From assembly GCA_034189135.1 (NCBI GenBank), contig JAXHVO010000080.1, forward strand, positions 1 to 48,686: a stretch of 48,686 bases of DNA, given 5' to 3'. Under the pieces are notes generated by a model, which saw only the letters and a list, made by a program, of their open reading frames with translations, did not search any database and had not been told where the DNA came from. This document shows positions 16,404-25,570 of this stretch, piece after piece (the stretch's first letter is position 1; every line of letters starts with the position of its first letter). The translations under genes and the position numbers were made by a program. This DNA comes from Thermodesulfobacteriota bacterium. Lineage in GTDB: Bacteria > Desulfobacterota > Desulfobacteria > Desulfobacterales > JAUWMJ01.

Positions 16404-17231
16404 ATGCTAAAAAAAACAATGTTAGTATCAATCATCGTCGTTTCATTGCTTTTTATTATCTCTATGCTGGCGGCATGCACCAATCCGCACACACCCGCAG
16501 GAAATGAGGGATTCGTTTTTGAAGACCCGCGGATATTTGGCAAGGGTGGCTTTCGGGGGGTAATAAAGGGCCCTGGAAACTATGGTGTATCGTTATGGCG
16601 GAACAGGGTTCTGAATATTGATATGAGGCCCTTTACTTATAACGAAGATCTTAAGATTCTGGCCAAGGATGACTTAAATGTCACTTTTCATTTCCATGCC
16701 GTATTGTCAATAAAGGAAAATTCAGTAAAGGAAGTGGTTCAGAAATATGGAGCCGAAAAGTGGTACATACGATTTATTCAGGAACCCTTCAGAACATTCA
16801 TCCGTGATTCTGTTCAGCATTATACCAGCCGTGACATTAAGACGAAACGCGATATCATATCCAACGAAGTAAGAGAACAACTTTTACAGCATGTCAAAAA
16901 TACACCATTTGAATTGGTAAGCCTGGTGGTCGGCAATGTAGATTATCCAGGTGTGGTGGCTCAGGCGGTGGAGAAAAAATTGGCGGCACAACAGTTACTA
17001 GAAGAGAAAGCGGTCCAAAAACAGATCGCCCAAAAGGATGCTGAAATAAAAATTGAGGAGGCCAAAGGGATCGCAGAAGCCCAAAAAATTATTAATGCGA
17101 CCCTAACCACCAACTACCTGCAACATGAGGCCATCATGGCGCAAGAAAAAATGGCGGGTTCTCCCAATCACACAACGGTTTATATCCCTGTCGGATCGAA
17201 CGGAATTCCTATTGTTTACACTGCAAAATAA
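16404..17231 (+). CDS. Prohibitin/SPFH-like lipoprotein
   Basis: A 275-residue protein. The signal peptide ends in the lipobox LAAC, with the modified Cys at residue 25, so it is expected to be lipid-anchored outside the cytoplasm. The body resembles the SPFH/prohibitin fold: a beta-rich first part, then FIRDSVQHYTSRDIKTKRD and a long Ala/Glu/Lys helix (about 195-245: VEKKLAAQQLLEEKAVQ...). Typical SPFH proteins are anchored by a membrane helix, so a lipoprotein form is unusual. Function is not known; scaffolding of membrane proteins or proteases is typical of the family. AAGGAG at 16391-16396 decides for ATG 16404 over 16386. Confidence 0.78.
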   Translation: MLKKTMLVSIIVVSLLFIISMLAACTNPHTPAGNEGFVFEDPRIFGKGGFRGVIKGPGNYGVSLWRNRVLNIDMRPFTYNEDLKILAKDDLNVTFHFHAVLSIKENSVKEVVQKYGAEKWYIRFIQEPFRTFIRDSVQHYTSRDIKTKRDIISNEVREQLLQHVKNTPFELVSLVVGNVDYPGVVAQAVEKKLAAQQLLEEKAVQKQIAQKDAEIKIEEAKGIAEAQKIINATLTTNYLQHEAIMAQEKMAGSPNHTTVYIPVGSNGIPIVYTAK

Positions 17232-17348
17232 GACACAGAGCGATCCCGACGATGGAGTCGAGCGGTTTCATTTGGGGGATGTGAACAAAACAGGGCCAAA
17301 GCACTGACTAATGAACATAGTTTTTCTATAGAACATGAGGAGATGTAA

Positions 17349-18191
17349 ATGAAACATCAGGATGGAAAATTCAAAGGTGTTCGGGATACCAATATTTATT
17401 ATCAATATTGGCTGCCTGAAGGTGAACCCAAAGCCATACTTATAGTTGTTCATGGATTGGCAGAGCACAGTGGGCGATATATGAATGTGGTTAACCATAT
17501 GGTTCCATCGGGTTATGCGGTATATACGATGGATCACATTGGGCATGGAAAATCAGACGGCAAGAGAGCTTACGTGAAACGGTTCCGGGACTACACCAAA
17601 ACGCTTAAGAGCTATTTTGACATGATTCGGGAATGGCAGCCGGAAAAACCGATATTTTTAATCGGGCATAGTATGGGTGGGTTGATTAGTGCCGCATACT
17701 TACTGGAGTATCAGGATGAATTATCGGGAGCTGTTCTTTCAGGGCCGAGCATCAAAGTGCCTGACAATATTTCGGCAGTGGTTATTTTTGTCGGAAAGAT
17801 GCTTTCGACTCTCACGCCCAAGGCTGGACTGATTCAATTGGAGGCAGAAGGTGTCAGCCGGGATCCGGCAGTGGTGGCTGCCTATGTCGATGACCCGTTG
17901 GTGTATACCGGAAAAGCCACCGCACGGCTTGGCGCAGAACTGCTCAGAACCATGCAGCGTCTAACGGAGCAAGCCACCAAGATAAGACTGCCGATGATGA
18001 TTGTGCAGGGTGGGGATGACAAATTGGTTGATCCGAGTGGTGCCCGATTGCTTTATGATTCAATAAGTTCAAGGGATAAAGCCATAAAAATTTATGATGG
18101 TTTTTACCATGAAGTATTCAATGAACCGGAACATGAGCACGTGTTGAATGCTGTCAAAGATTGGATAGACGCTCATGTTGATGCAACCTGA
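17349..18191 (+). CDS. Monoacylglycerol-lipase-like alpha/beta hydrolase
   Basis: A 280-residue serine hydrolase of the Hydrolase_4 / lysophospholipase type. It shows VVHGLAEHSGRY (oxyanion motif), the nucleophile Ser108 in IGHSMGG, the acid in QGGDDKLVDP and the catalytic His in FYHEVFNEPE. The motifs and length fit monoacylglycerol lipases closely. No signal peptide is seen, so it is probably cytoplasmic. GAGGAG just upstream supports the start. It follows the prohibitin-like lipoprotein gene by about 117 bases in the same direction; a shared role at the membrane is conceivable but not shown. Confidence 0.87.
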   Translation: MKHQDGKFKGVRDTNIYYQYWLPEGEPKAILIVVHGLAEHSGRYMNVVNHMVPSGYAVYTMDHIGHGKSDGKRAYVKRFRDYTKTLKSYFDMIREWQPEKPIFLIGHSMGGLISAAYLLEYQDELSGAVLSGPSIKVPDNISAVVIFVGKMLSTLTPKAGLIQLEAEGVSRDPAVVAAYVDDPLVYTGKATARLGAELLRTMQRLTEQATKIRLPMMIVQGGDDKLVDPSGARLLYDSISSRDKAIKIYDGFYHEVFNEPEHEHVLNAVKDWIDAHVDAT

Positions 18192-18325
18192 AGCGCACTA
18201 TCCATGAAGCAAGCGGACGTGCGGGTGAAAAATTTGAGTTTCTCAACCCGAAGTTGGTTTTGCTTTCCGACCATCCACCGCTTATGCTCTCTCCACGCAG
18301 CACTATACTAACCTGTGGTTATATT

Positions 18326-19258
18326 ATGAAAACGACGAAACAAAATGTGTATGAGTTAAAAAATCTCAGAGCCCCAATCATCCTTCTTCTCTCATTTTGG
18401 GCCATCGCCATTATTTTATGGCAAACCAAGGGAAACATATTTTATCTGTTCAATTTCGGTTATATTGGAACTGCGGTTGGTATTGGAATTGGCCTATATG
18501 TAGTACTTCCCAAAAAAAAGAAACCTTCAGGCAGACGCTTGGCCCAGTTGCTTATCGGTATCTATATGCTCGGTTTTCTGGGGATAATCAAAATGGAGAA
18601 CATGCAATTGGAGGGTTTCTTCTTTTATTTGCTATCCGGATTTTTTGCAGGCTCGGTGATTCATTATCTGGTCGCTAAGATCCTGGGGCCGGTTTTATTT
18701 GGAAGAGGCTTCTGCGGTTGGGCGTGTTGGACTGCCATGGTTCTCGATTTTCTTCCTTATAAGAGGAACAAGGCGGGTCGAATTGCAGCAAAATGGGAGG
18801 TATTGAGGTATGTCCATTTTGCTTTGAGTTTTGTATTGGTTGCGGTGTTGTGGTTTGTTTTTCAATACCGCTCCATCCCAATGGGTCAAGCAGAGCTGGT
18901 GTGGCTTGTTGGCGGCAATGCATTTTATTTTACAGCTGCAATCGTTCTGGCCTTAACGCTTAAAGATAATAGGGCTTTTTGTAAATACCTTTGCCCAATT
19001 ACCGCCATACTCAAAATTACATCCAGATTTGCCTTCATTAAAATCAAGGGAGACAAAGAGAAATGCACACAGTGTGGCGCGTGCAGCAAGGCGTGTCCGA
19101 TGGATATCAATATCATGACATACGTAAATAACGGTGAAAGGGTCCTTTCCACCGAATGTATTTTCTGTTTGACATGCACAACGGTATGTCCGGAAGGTAT
19201 ACTCGATGATACTTTTAAAATAGATTTTGGCGGTAAAGAATATATACGAAGAAGATGA
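18326..19258 (+). CDS. Membrane-bound 4Fe-4S protein (NapH/CcoG-like)
   Basis: A 310-residue membrane iron-sulfur protein. About six hydrophobic segments fill residues 15-225. GRGFCGWACWTAMVLDFLPY and CKYLCPITAI are the characteristic Cys motifs of the NapH-type membrane domain. The C-terminal cytoplasmic part carries two ferredoxin clusters, CTQCGACSKACP and CIFCLTCTTVCP. Family members pass electrons from quinol pools or assist metalloenzyme assembly. ATG 18326 is chosen because it starts the homologous-looking sequence. An in-frame upstream ATG at 18254 adds 24 residues without family character, and neither start has a strong ribosome binding site. The gene converges on the YcaO gene. Confidence 0.82.
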   Translation: MKTTKQNVYELKNLRAPIILLLSFWAIAIILWQTKGNIFYLFNFGYIGTAVGIGIGLYVVLPKKKKPSGRRLAQLLIGIYMLGFLGIIKMENMQLEGFFFYLLSGFFAGSVIHYLVAKILGPVLFGRGFCGWACWTAMVLDFLPYKRNKAGRIAAKWEVLRYVHFALSFVLVAVLWFVFQYRSIPMGQAELVWLVGGNAFYFTAAIVLALTLKDNRAFCKYLCPITAILKITSRFAFIKIKGDKEKCTQCGACSKACPMDINIMTYVNNGERVLSTECIFCLTCTTVCPEGILDDTFKIDFGGKEYIRRR

Positions 19259-19322
19259 AACCGACTATCAAGGCGGTGGCACCAGAACCCTTATACAGAA
19301 ACCACATAAAAGCACACAATCA

Positions 19323-20636
19323 TTAGACGAAAAAACTCTGCATTATGTTTCTATATCTTGTACCACGCCAGGTGGAATCCGGTTTTGTTTCTTCAGCTAC
19401 GAGAATGTCTTGATTTAGGAAGGGTAAAAAGTCGGAAACCCGCGGGATAATGACTCTGACTGCCGGAAATTTCAATATCGGATGGGTGTAATTCAAAATG
19501 ATGCAATCGGTATTGAACCGTTTACATATTTTCTTAATTTCCTCAATTTCGCCTAAAACATCCTTGATTTTAGTGTTTTTGTAGGCGTTTACTTCACCCT
19601 GCTCAAGAAACGAGATATCTTTTGGAGAAATTGAGCATTTCATCAGCAGGTAAAAATTATTGACCCGGGATTTGTGGACAAGTGGTTTATCCAGTTGAGG
19701 CCGCGGAATCGACAGAGTTTCCCGGCCCTGCATGCTTTCAGTAAAACAGCGCGTGAGCCCTTCATCCATGTTGAAAGATACGCCGGGTATCAGTATTTTA
19801 TGTTCCAGACGGCCGGGGGACAGGTTGTGGTTGATAAACAGTACTCCGATGCAGGGCAACAGTCCGTCAAGAGAAAGATCCTTGATCATTATTTCAACAT
19901 TCTCTTGCTGATAGAATCCAATCATATCTCTTATGACATCATTATTTATAGAATCCAGACCAATGGTGGGAGCTGTTTTTTCATATTTAATGGTTTGTAT
20001 TTGGGCATGGCGCTCAAATATTTCACACGAAGCCTGAATGATGGCTTCTTCTATGGTGTTGCCAGCAGCTATACCGTTGGATGCGTGAATATAGGTAACA
20101 AAATTGACGGGAACTTTTATGGTTTCTTCACGAATGATTGAAAAGCCATCCACCCAATGCCCTGCCATTTGGCTGTTTTTGATATTCTCAATATCCTTCT
20201 CGGATAGATGGGTTTCGTTGGCCAATAGGTCTTCTATTCTTAGATGTTTTTGCTGAAGATCATCCTGGTGGGCATTTACATACCCCTCCATCCATTCAAA
20301 GTTAAGAAAACTGCTGGTTTCCTGATCGTAAAGGGCCGGGATGTTAAATCTCACCCGTTCTTCAAAAATCGGATAGAACAATCCGGAACTAAAGCGTTCC
20401 GCCAGTTCCGCATAGGCACTGGCCTCAGCAAGCTGTGGGGTAATGCCTTTCCCATTACAGACAATGCGGATTGAATCAATCCAGATTTGCCCCCAAAAAA
20501 TACTGTCCGAGACTCGAAAGGCTGAGTATTGAACATCGAGATCCAGTTTGCGAAACCCGTCTTTGATTTTACGGATGGTATTGGCCGGAATATCACACTT
20601 GCCGTAACTGTTTCTGACATAATTGGTAAATTTCAT
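19323..20636 (-). CDS. Stand-alone YcaO-domain protein
   Basis: A 437-residue YcaO-family protein. The ATP-binding signatures are visible: CNGKGITPQLAEASAYAELAER (motif 60-81, with Glu77, Glu80 and Arg81) and NGIAAGNTIEEAIIQASCE followed by IFERH (Glu205, Glu208, Arg209). YcaO enzymes phosphorylate backbone amides with ATP to make azolines, thioamides or amidines. The Pro-rich C-terminus of azoline-forming members is absent (it ends MQSFFV). No TfuA partner, precursor peptide or radical SAM gene is adjacent, so the substrate is unknown. It lies downstream of a metallo-hydrolase gene in the same direction. A tiny ORF ends directly before its ATG. Confidence 0.85.
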   Translation of the reverse strand: MKFTNYVRNSYGKCDIPANTIRKIKDGFRKLDLDVQYSAFRVSDSIFWGQIWIDSIRIVCNGKGITPQLAEASAYAELAERFSSGLFYPIFEERVRFNIPALYDQETSSFLNFEWMEGYVNAHQDDLQQKHLRIEDLLANETHLSEKDIENIKNSQMAGHWVDGFSIIREETIKVPVNFVTYIHASNGIAAGNTIEEAIIQASCEIFERHAQIQTIKYEKTAPTIGLDSINNDVIRDMIGFYQQENVEIMIKDLSLDGLLPCIGVLFINHNLSPGRLEHKILIPGVSFNMDEGLTRCFTESMQGRETLSIPRPQLDKPLVHKSRVNNFYLLMKCSISPKDISFLEQGEVNAYKNTKIKDVLGEIEEIKKICKRFNTDCIILNYTHPILKFPAVRVIIPRVSDFLPFLNQDILVAEETKPDSTWRGTRYRNIMQSFFV

Positions 20637-20669
20637 TTAAGCTGCTTTAATTCTTGTGAGGGTATGCAT
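20637..20669 (-). CDS. Ten-codon upstream ORF abutting ycaO
   Basis: An ATG at 20667-20669 with AGGA about six bases before it opens the peptide MHTLTRIKAA. Its TAA (20637-20639) is directly followed by the ycaO ATG. The ycaO gene has no ribosome binding site of its own, so its translation could depend on re-initiation after this short ORF. The arrangement is seen directly; the regulatory role is inference. A chance ORF is possible. Confidence 0.35.
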   Translation of the reverse strand: MHTLTRIKAA

Positions 20670-20738
20670 TGGTTTCCTGGAGATATCTTCTCCCTGTTGA
20701 GGATCCCGCCTTTGCAAGCAGGGGTTATAGATGAGGGA

Positions 20739-21374
20739 TTAATATATGCTTTTTTCTCCGACAAACGGATTGTACTTCTTTTCCTGGCCTATGGTCGTAT
20801 TTCCCATATGACCGGGATAAACCTTAACATCATCTCCAAGTACAAAAAGTTTGTTTTGTATATTGGATTTAAGTGTTTCAAAATTTCCGCCCGGCAGGTC
20901 GGTACGACCCACTGAGCCGGCAAAAAGAGTATCGCCGACAAAAACATGCCCGTCGGTATATAAAGATATCCCTCCCTGCGAATGACCGGGCGTATGAATC
21001 ACTTTCAATGTAATTTTGCCGAAGGAAACGGTATCGCCATCTTCAAGAGTTCTGTCCGGCTTTGGTGAATTTTCCACCGGAATTCCCCAGGCAGATCCAT
21101 GAGCTGAAATTTCGTCAAGCATGTGTGCATCCAGGGGGTGTATCAGAATTTGAGCCCCAGTTGCATCTTTCAGCCTCTTGTTGCCGCCGACATGATCAAA
21201 ATGGCCATGCGTATTAATTATATATTTTAATTTCAGGCTTGATTCCGCCAGAGACATAAGAATTCGATCCACTTCGTCTCCAGGATCTATAACAGCAGCC
21301 TGTAAAGTTTCTTCACATCCCAAAATAAAACAATTTGCCTGAATCGGTCCCAGCGTCAGTGATTTGATTATCAA
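20739..21374 (-). CDS. Metallo-beta-lactamase-fold hydrolase (GloB-like)
   Basis: A 211-residue MBL-fold enzyme. The metal ligands are in THGHFDHVGG, HTPGHSQGG, FVGDTLFAGSVGRTD and VYPGHMGNTT, so the binuclear site looks complete. Length and motifs match the short glyoxalase-II-like proteins of bacteria, which lack the C-terminal glutathione-binding domain; thiol-ester hydrolysis or persulfide metabolism are candidate roles. The TTG start at 21372-21374 has GGAGGATAAT just upstream, a strong ribosome binding site. It lies about 85 bases after nusB in the same direction, so it may be the last part of the riboflavin transcript or have its own promoter. Confidence 0.88.
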   Translation of the reverse strand: MIIKSLTLGPIQANCFILGCEETLQAAVIDPGDEVDRILMSLAESSLKLKYIINTHGHFDHVGGNKRLKDATGAQILIHPLDAHMLDEISAHGSAWGIPVENSPKPDRTLEDGDTVSFGKITLKVIHTPGHSQGGISLYTDGHVFVGDTLFAGSVGRTDLPGGNFETLKSNIQNKLFVLGDDVKVYPGHMGNTTIGQEKKYNPFVGEKSIY

Positions 21375-21461
21375 ATTATCCTCCCACGTTATGTTTTAGT
21401 ATTTTCCCTTTCCTTTGGAAGCAGGTCACGTTTGCCCGCTCATTTATTTAACACGCTCAAT

Positions 21462-21905
21462 CTATTTTATGTCTTCATCTATTTCGATTTGAAAAGCCTC
21501 TTTTTCATGTGCGATACGAATGCTGTCAATAATTCCATTAATAAAAGCACCGGATTCTTCGGTGCCGAATTTTTTCCCTATGTCCACCGCCTCGTTTATA
21601 GATACCTTTGAAGGGATATCTCCACAGCAGATAATTTCATAGGCTGCAATCCTTATGATGTTCCTGTCTACCGGAGACATACGGCTTATTCTCCAATTTT
21701 CAGAGAACCGCTCAATAATCGAGTCGATTTTATCACGGGTGCTTATAACCCCTTTAACCAGTTCTAAAAAAAAGGATCGCGCTTTATCCGGTGGGTTGAA
21801 ACAATCACAAAAACGTTCCATCATTTCATTGGAGGTATTGCGGTTTACATCCATAAAAAAGAGAGCTTGCATGGCAAGTTCTCTTGAACGTCGCCGATTT
21901 CCCAT
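21462..21905 (-). CDS. nusB: Transcription antitermination factor NusB
   Basis: A 147-residue all-helical protein of normal NusB length. Recognisable segments are RRRSRELAMQALFFMD at the N-terminus and MSPVDRNIIRIAAYEI with SKVSINEAVDIGKKFG toward the C-terminus. With NusE (S10) it binds boxA RNA and promotes antitermination at ribosomal RNA operons. It starts two bases after the ribH stop, the usual ribH-nusB arrangement, and so is probably coupled to the riboflavin genes. Confidence 0.95.
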   Translation of the reverse strand: MGNRRRSRELAMQALFFMDVNRNTSNEMMERFCDCFNPPDKARSFFLELVKGVISTRDKIDSIIERFSENWRISRMSPVDRNIIRIAAYEIICCGDIPSKVSINEAVDIGKKFGTEESGAFINGIIDSIRIAHEKEAFQIEIDEDIK

Positions 21906-21907
21906 GA

Positions 21908-22381
21908 TTATGCTTTTGCTACAACTTCAACCAGGTTTGCCATTTCCAGGGCAGAGATCGCTGAACTCCAGCCTTTATTCCCTGCTTTTGTTCCTGCACG
22001 TTCGATCGCCTGTTCAATGGTATCCGTGGTTATGATTCCAAAAATGACCGGAACTTCGGATTCCATGCTGACTGCAGCGATCCCCTTTGACACTTCGGCG
22101 CTCACATATTCAAAATGCGGTGTCGCGCCGCGAATGACAGCACCCAGGCATATGACTGCATCATACTTTTTCTTTTTTGCCATCTTTTTTGCCACCAGAG
22201 GTATTTCAAAGGAGCCTGGTACTTTTACGATATCTATATCTTTGTCATTGACACCGCTTCGAAGCAAGGCATCTACAGCACCACCCATAAGTTTGTCTGA
22301 AATAAAATCGTTAAACCGGCTTACAATAAGGGCGAATTTTCTGCCTTCCCCTAAAAGCTGGCCTTCCATAATATTTGGCAT
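21908..22381 (-). CDS. ribH: 6,7-dimethyl-8-ribityllumazine synthase
   Basis: A 157-residue RibH. Signature parts are [46 protein letters not shown] (substrate-binding region and catalytic His) and [17 protein letters not shown]. It condenses 5-amino-6-ribitylaminouracil with dihydroxybutanone phosphate, usually in a 60-subunit or pentameric shell. ATG 22381 is preferred to the longer frame from 22399 because AGGAGGAG lies five bases upstream of it. It follows ribBA by about 98 bases and precedes nusB. Confidence 0.95.
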   Translation of the reverse strand: MPNIMEGQLLGEGRKFALIVSRFNDFISDKLMGGAVDALLRSGVNDKDIDIVKVPGSFEIPLVAKKMAKKKKYDAVICLGAVIRGATPHFEYVSAEVSKGIAAVSMESEVPVIFGIITTDTIEQAIERAGTKAGNKGWSSAISALEMANLVEVVAKA

Positions 22382-22479
22382 TTGATCTCCTCCTATCAAT
22401 TATTTTATGAGTAATAACAATTTGTACCTTTTGGTTGATTAATTGTTAATCGAACACCCGCCGGCTTTTTCCAAAGGCC

Positions 22480-23694
22480 TTATGGCGTTGCATCAAAATT
22501 AAGCAGGTGCCCCATCTTAAGTTTTTTGCACTCAAGGTAACCTTTGTTGTATTTATTTGGCTTTATTTCTATCGGAACCTGCTCGACAATACTGAGTCCA
22601 TACCCCTGAAGGCCGATCATTTTTTTCGGGTTGTTGGTTATGAGTCTCATCTTTCTGACTCCGAGATCAACCAGTACCTGTGCGCCGATACCGTAATTTC
22701 TTAAATCCGGTTTAAAGCCGAGTTCTTCGTTTGCCTCAACAGTGTCCAGCCCATGATCTTGCAATACATAAGCTTTTAATTTGTTAACCAGGCCGATACC
22801 TCTGCCTTCCTGCCGGATATACAGGAGGACTCCTGAACCTTCCTTGTCCATCATCTCCATGGCCTTGTGCAGCTGATCCCCACAGTCGCATCTGAGAGAT
22901 CCGAAAATATCTCCGGTCAGGCATTCTGAGTGAACCCTCACCAGGATCGGTTTTTCAGGGTCGATTTCACCCTTGACCAGGGCAATGTTTTGTATATCCT
23001 CCATATCATTTTCATACACAATCACATTGAATTTGCCGGCATGGCTGGTAGGAACAACTGTTTCCACAACCCGGTGAACAAAAGATTCAGTTCTCATGCG
23101 GTATTCAATGAGATCTGCAATGGTACATATGCCGATACCATGCTCTTTACTGACCTTTTCCAAAGAGGGCATCCGGGCCATGGTCCCATCATCGTTCATG
23201 ATTTCACAAATAACAGCTGCAGGCTTTAAACCGGCAAGTCTTGCAAGATCAACAGAACCTTCCGTCTGACCGGATCGTACCATCACTCCGCCTTCCCTTG
23301 CCCGCAGTGGAAATACATGCCCGGGTCTGACAAGGTCAATGGGTTTGGCGTTATCTCTGATTGCGGTGTGGATGGTGGTGGCACGATCTGCAGCGGATAT
23401 TCCGGTGGTTACACCGCATCTGGCCTCAATGGAAATGGTGAACCCTGTCTGAAACTGGGAGGTGTTGTTATCAACCATTAGCGGAAGATCGAGGGAATCA
23501 AGCTTTTCTCCTGTCATGGAAAGGCAGATCAGCCCGCGTCCGTATTTGGCCATGAAATTTATGGATTCAGGCGTAACCGCTTCAGCAGCCATGGTAAAGT
23601 CCCCTTCGTTTTCACGGTCTTCATCATCCACCAGAATGACCATGCGACCGGCTCGAATATCTTTAATGGCGTCTTCTATTGCAATAATGGACAT
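22480..23694 (-). CDS. ribBA: Bifunctional DHBP synthase / GTP cyclohydrolase II
   Basis: A 404-residue fusion enzyme providing both entry substrates of riboflavin synthesis. The N-terminal half (1-200) has the DHBP synthase acidic motif [11 protein letters not shown] and [12 protein letters not shown]. The C-terminal half has the GTP cyclohydrolase II zinc site in [18 protein letters not shown] and the catalytic region [16 protein letters not shown]. Both halves look intact. AGGAGATAAATAAAATG gives a clear start. Upstream, a hairpin with a run of T lies between ribE and this gene. I see no FMN riboswitch. Confidence 0.96.
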   Translation of the reverse strand: MSIIAIEDAIKDIRAGRMVILVDDEDRENEGDFTMAAEAVTPESINFMAKYGRGLICLSMTGEKLDSLDLPLMVDNNTSQFQTGFTISIEARCGVTTGISAADRATTIHTAIRDNAKPIDLVRPGHVFPLRAREGGVMVRSGQTEGSVDLARLAGLKPAAVICEIMNDDGTMARMPSLEKVSKEHGIGICTIADLIEYRMRTESFVHRVVETVVPTSHAGKFNVIVYENDMEDIQNIALVKGEIDPEKPILVRVHSECLTGDIFGSLRCDCGDQLHKAMEMMDKEGSGVLLYIRQEGRGIGLVNKLKAYVLQDHGLDTVEANEELGFKPDLRNYGIGAQVLVDLGVRKMRLITNNPKKMIGLQGYGLSIVEQVPIEIKPNKYNKGYLECKKLKMGHLLNFDATP

Positions 23695-23732
23695 TTTATT
23701 TATCTCCTGAATAGTTTGATATTGATGAATCT

Positions 23733-23783
23733 AAAAAAAACCTTTTCCCCTCTGTCAGCTTCGGCAGGTTAAGCAAAAGGGAG
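23733..23783 (-). terminator. Hairpin with T-tract between ribE and ribBA
   Basis: On the minus strand CCTTTT (complement of 23775-23780) pairs with AAAAGG (complement of 23741-23746), with further short pairing inside (GCTT/AAGC), and is followed by a run of eight T. This resembles a weak intrinsic terminator or attenuator ahead of ribBA. The stem is short and the loop long, so partial read-through would be expected. It could also be chance. Confidence 0.3.
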
Positions 23784-23805
23784 ATTTTAAACATACTACC
23801 AAATT

Positions 23806-24471
23806 TTAAATAAACCCTGTCTTGCCAAGAAGCTGCATGTCAATGGATGATTTTTCAGTGTCTGGGTCATTGCCGCTTACCTTGCTTTGGGTTACAAAGC
23901 GTTCAACATATTTTCCGATCATGTCTGTTTCAACATTAACCGAATCCGATATTTTTTTAAAGGCAAGAGTGGTCAGCTTTGCCGTATGCGGAATAATGCT
24001 CACCTGAAAGCTTTCATGATCGCATTCATTTACGGTCAGACTAATACCGTCTACGGCCACAGACCCTTTTTTTATGATATAATACGAAACAGACTCCGGG
24101 ACATTAAAGGTAATCACAATTGCATTTTCTTGGGTCTTACTGCTTTTTATTGTTCCGATAGCATCGATATGTCCTGAAACAAGATGTCCGTCTATTCTGT
24201 CGGAAATGCGCAGGGCTCTTTCAAGGTTTACCCTGTCGCCGATTTTTGCTTGGCCCAGAGTGGTCTTTGCCACCGTTTCAGGAGAAAGATCCACCTCAAA
24301 CCGTGTTCCGCTGAAAGACACTACGGTCAGGCATGCACCATTTACCGCAATGCTGTCGCCAATTTTTGTACTTTCAAGCTCTTTATCGGCATTGATGGCC
24401 ATACGTCTGGTCTGACCCGACCGCTTTATTCCAGAAATGGTTCCAGAACCTTCTATAATACCTGTGAACAT
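23806..24471 (-). CDS. ribE: Riboflavin synthase alpha subunit
   Basis: A 221-residue RibE with the family's two repeated lumazine-binding domains. The first opens with MFTGIIEGSGTI and contains GDSIAVNGACLTV. The second contains GHLVSGHIDAIG and GSVAVDGISLTVNE, the matching repeat. It disproportionates two lumazines to riboflavin. Its start overlaps the end of ribD by 19 bases, which argues for one transcript and coupled translation. Length is typical. Confidence 0.96.
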   Translation of the reverse strand: MFTGIIEGSGTISGIKRSGQTRRMAINADKELESTKIGDSIAVNGACLTVVSFSGTRFEVDLSPETVAKTTLGQAKIGDRVNLERALRISDRIDGHLVSGHIDAIGTIKSSKTQENAIVITFNVPESVSYYIIKKGSVAVDGISLTVNECDHESFQVSIIPHTAKLTTLAFKKISDSVNVETDMIGKYVERFVTQSKVSGNDPDTEKSSIDMQLLGKTGFI

Positions 24472-25565
24472 GAATCAATATACCCTTCGATCATGACATC
24501 ATCGCCGAATCGCCGGACATTGATATCTTTTAGCGAAATTGACTCGCTCATTAACTTCGGACCGGTGCCACTGCATATGGGGATACCATCGTCGCCACCG
24601 AGAATTCTGGGAGCATAAAAAAAAATAACTTTGTCAACAATCCGGGCTGCCAGAGACGAAGCGATGACCCGGCTTCCGCCTTCAATAAGAAGATTGGTGA
24701 TACCTAACTCCCCAAGGGTCCCCATCAGAATATCAAGATCAATAAGCCCGTTTTTCACCGAAGCTTCAAGAATTCGAACGCCTTTGTTTTTTATGGCCGC
24801 CTTTCCACCCTCTGAAGCAGAGGCTCCGGTAACCATGATCGTATCAGAATCGGAATCAAGGTGCAATATTTTGGCATCTTGGGAAATTGAAAGATGGGTA
24901 TCAAGGATGATCCTTATCGGGTCTGAGTCCTTCATGCCTTCCAAACGGGTGGTTAATCTTGGATTATCTTTATTAACGGTATTGATTCCCACCATAATTG
25001 CATCGGCAGCATGCCTGAGTCTATGAACAAACCTTCTGGATTCCTCACCGGATACCCATTTCGAATCCCCTGTTTTTGTTGCAATTCTTCCATCCAATGT
25101 GGCGGCACATTTTATAATAACGAACGGACGTTTCGTTTGGACGTATTTTATAAAAGCTTCGTTCAGCCTTTTGGCCCTGTCTTCATATAGGCCTGAAGAA
25201 ATATCAATGCCTTGTTTTTTTAAATAATCGATACCGCCCCCTTCTACATCGGGGTTGGGATCTTTCATGGCCACCACGACTCTGCTGATACCAGCCGCTT
25301 TGATTTTTTCAGTGCAGGGGGGTGTCCGACCATGATGATTACAGGGTTCAAGGGTGACATACAGAGTGGCTCCTTTTGCCAGATTTCCCGCAGCATTTAT
25401 GGCATTCACTTCTGCATGGGCCTTCCCCACAGCTTCATGATATCCCGATCCAACCACAATGCCGTCATTAACCACCACAGCACCGACCATGGGGTTCGGT
25501 GAAGTAAAACCCCTGCCCTTTACCGCAAGGTCTAAGGCCATTTTCATGAATGCGTTATCATCCAT
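24453..25565 (-). CDS. ribD: Bifunctional riboflavin deaminase/reductase
   Basis: A 370-residue RibD. The N-terminal deaminase has the zinc motif GKAHAEVNAI and LEPCNHHGRTPPCTEKI. The C-terminal reductase has KCAATLDGRIATKTGDSKW and LLIEGGSRV. It converts the pyrimidine product of GTP cyclohydrolase II to the ribitylamino form. It begins five bases after the nrdR stop and overlaps ribE, so it lies in the middle of a long operon. Confidence 0.96.
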   Translation of the reverse strand: MDDNAFMKMALDLAVKGRGFTSPNPMVGAVVVNDGIVVGSGYHEAVGKAHAEVNAINAAGNLAKGATLYVTLEPCNHHGRTPPCTEKIKAAGISRVVVAMKDPNPDVEGGGIDYLKKQGIDISSGLYEDRAKRLNEAFIKYVQTKRPFVIIKCAATLDGRIATKTGDSKWVSGEESRRFVHRLRHAADAIMVGINTVNKDNPRLTTRLEGMKDSDPIRIILDTHLSISQDAKILHLDSDSDTIMVTGASASEGGKAAIKNKGVRILEASVKNGLIDLDILMGTLGELGITNLLIEGGSRVIASSLAARIVDKVIFFYAPRILGGDDGIPICSGTGPKLMSESISLKDINVRRFGDDVMIEGYIDSCSQVL

Positions 25566-25570
25566 TACAA

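Noticed and set aside
23695-23805. FMN riboswitch before ribBA
   Set aside because: The conserved RFN core sequences are not present; only a weak terminator-like hairpin is visible.
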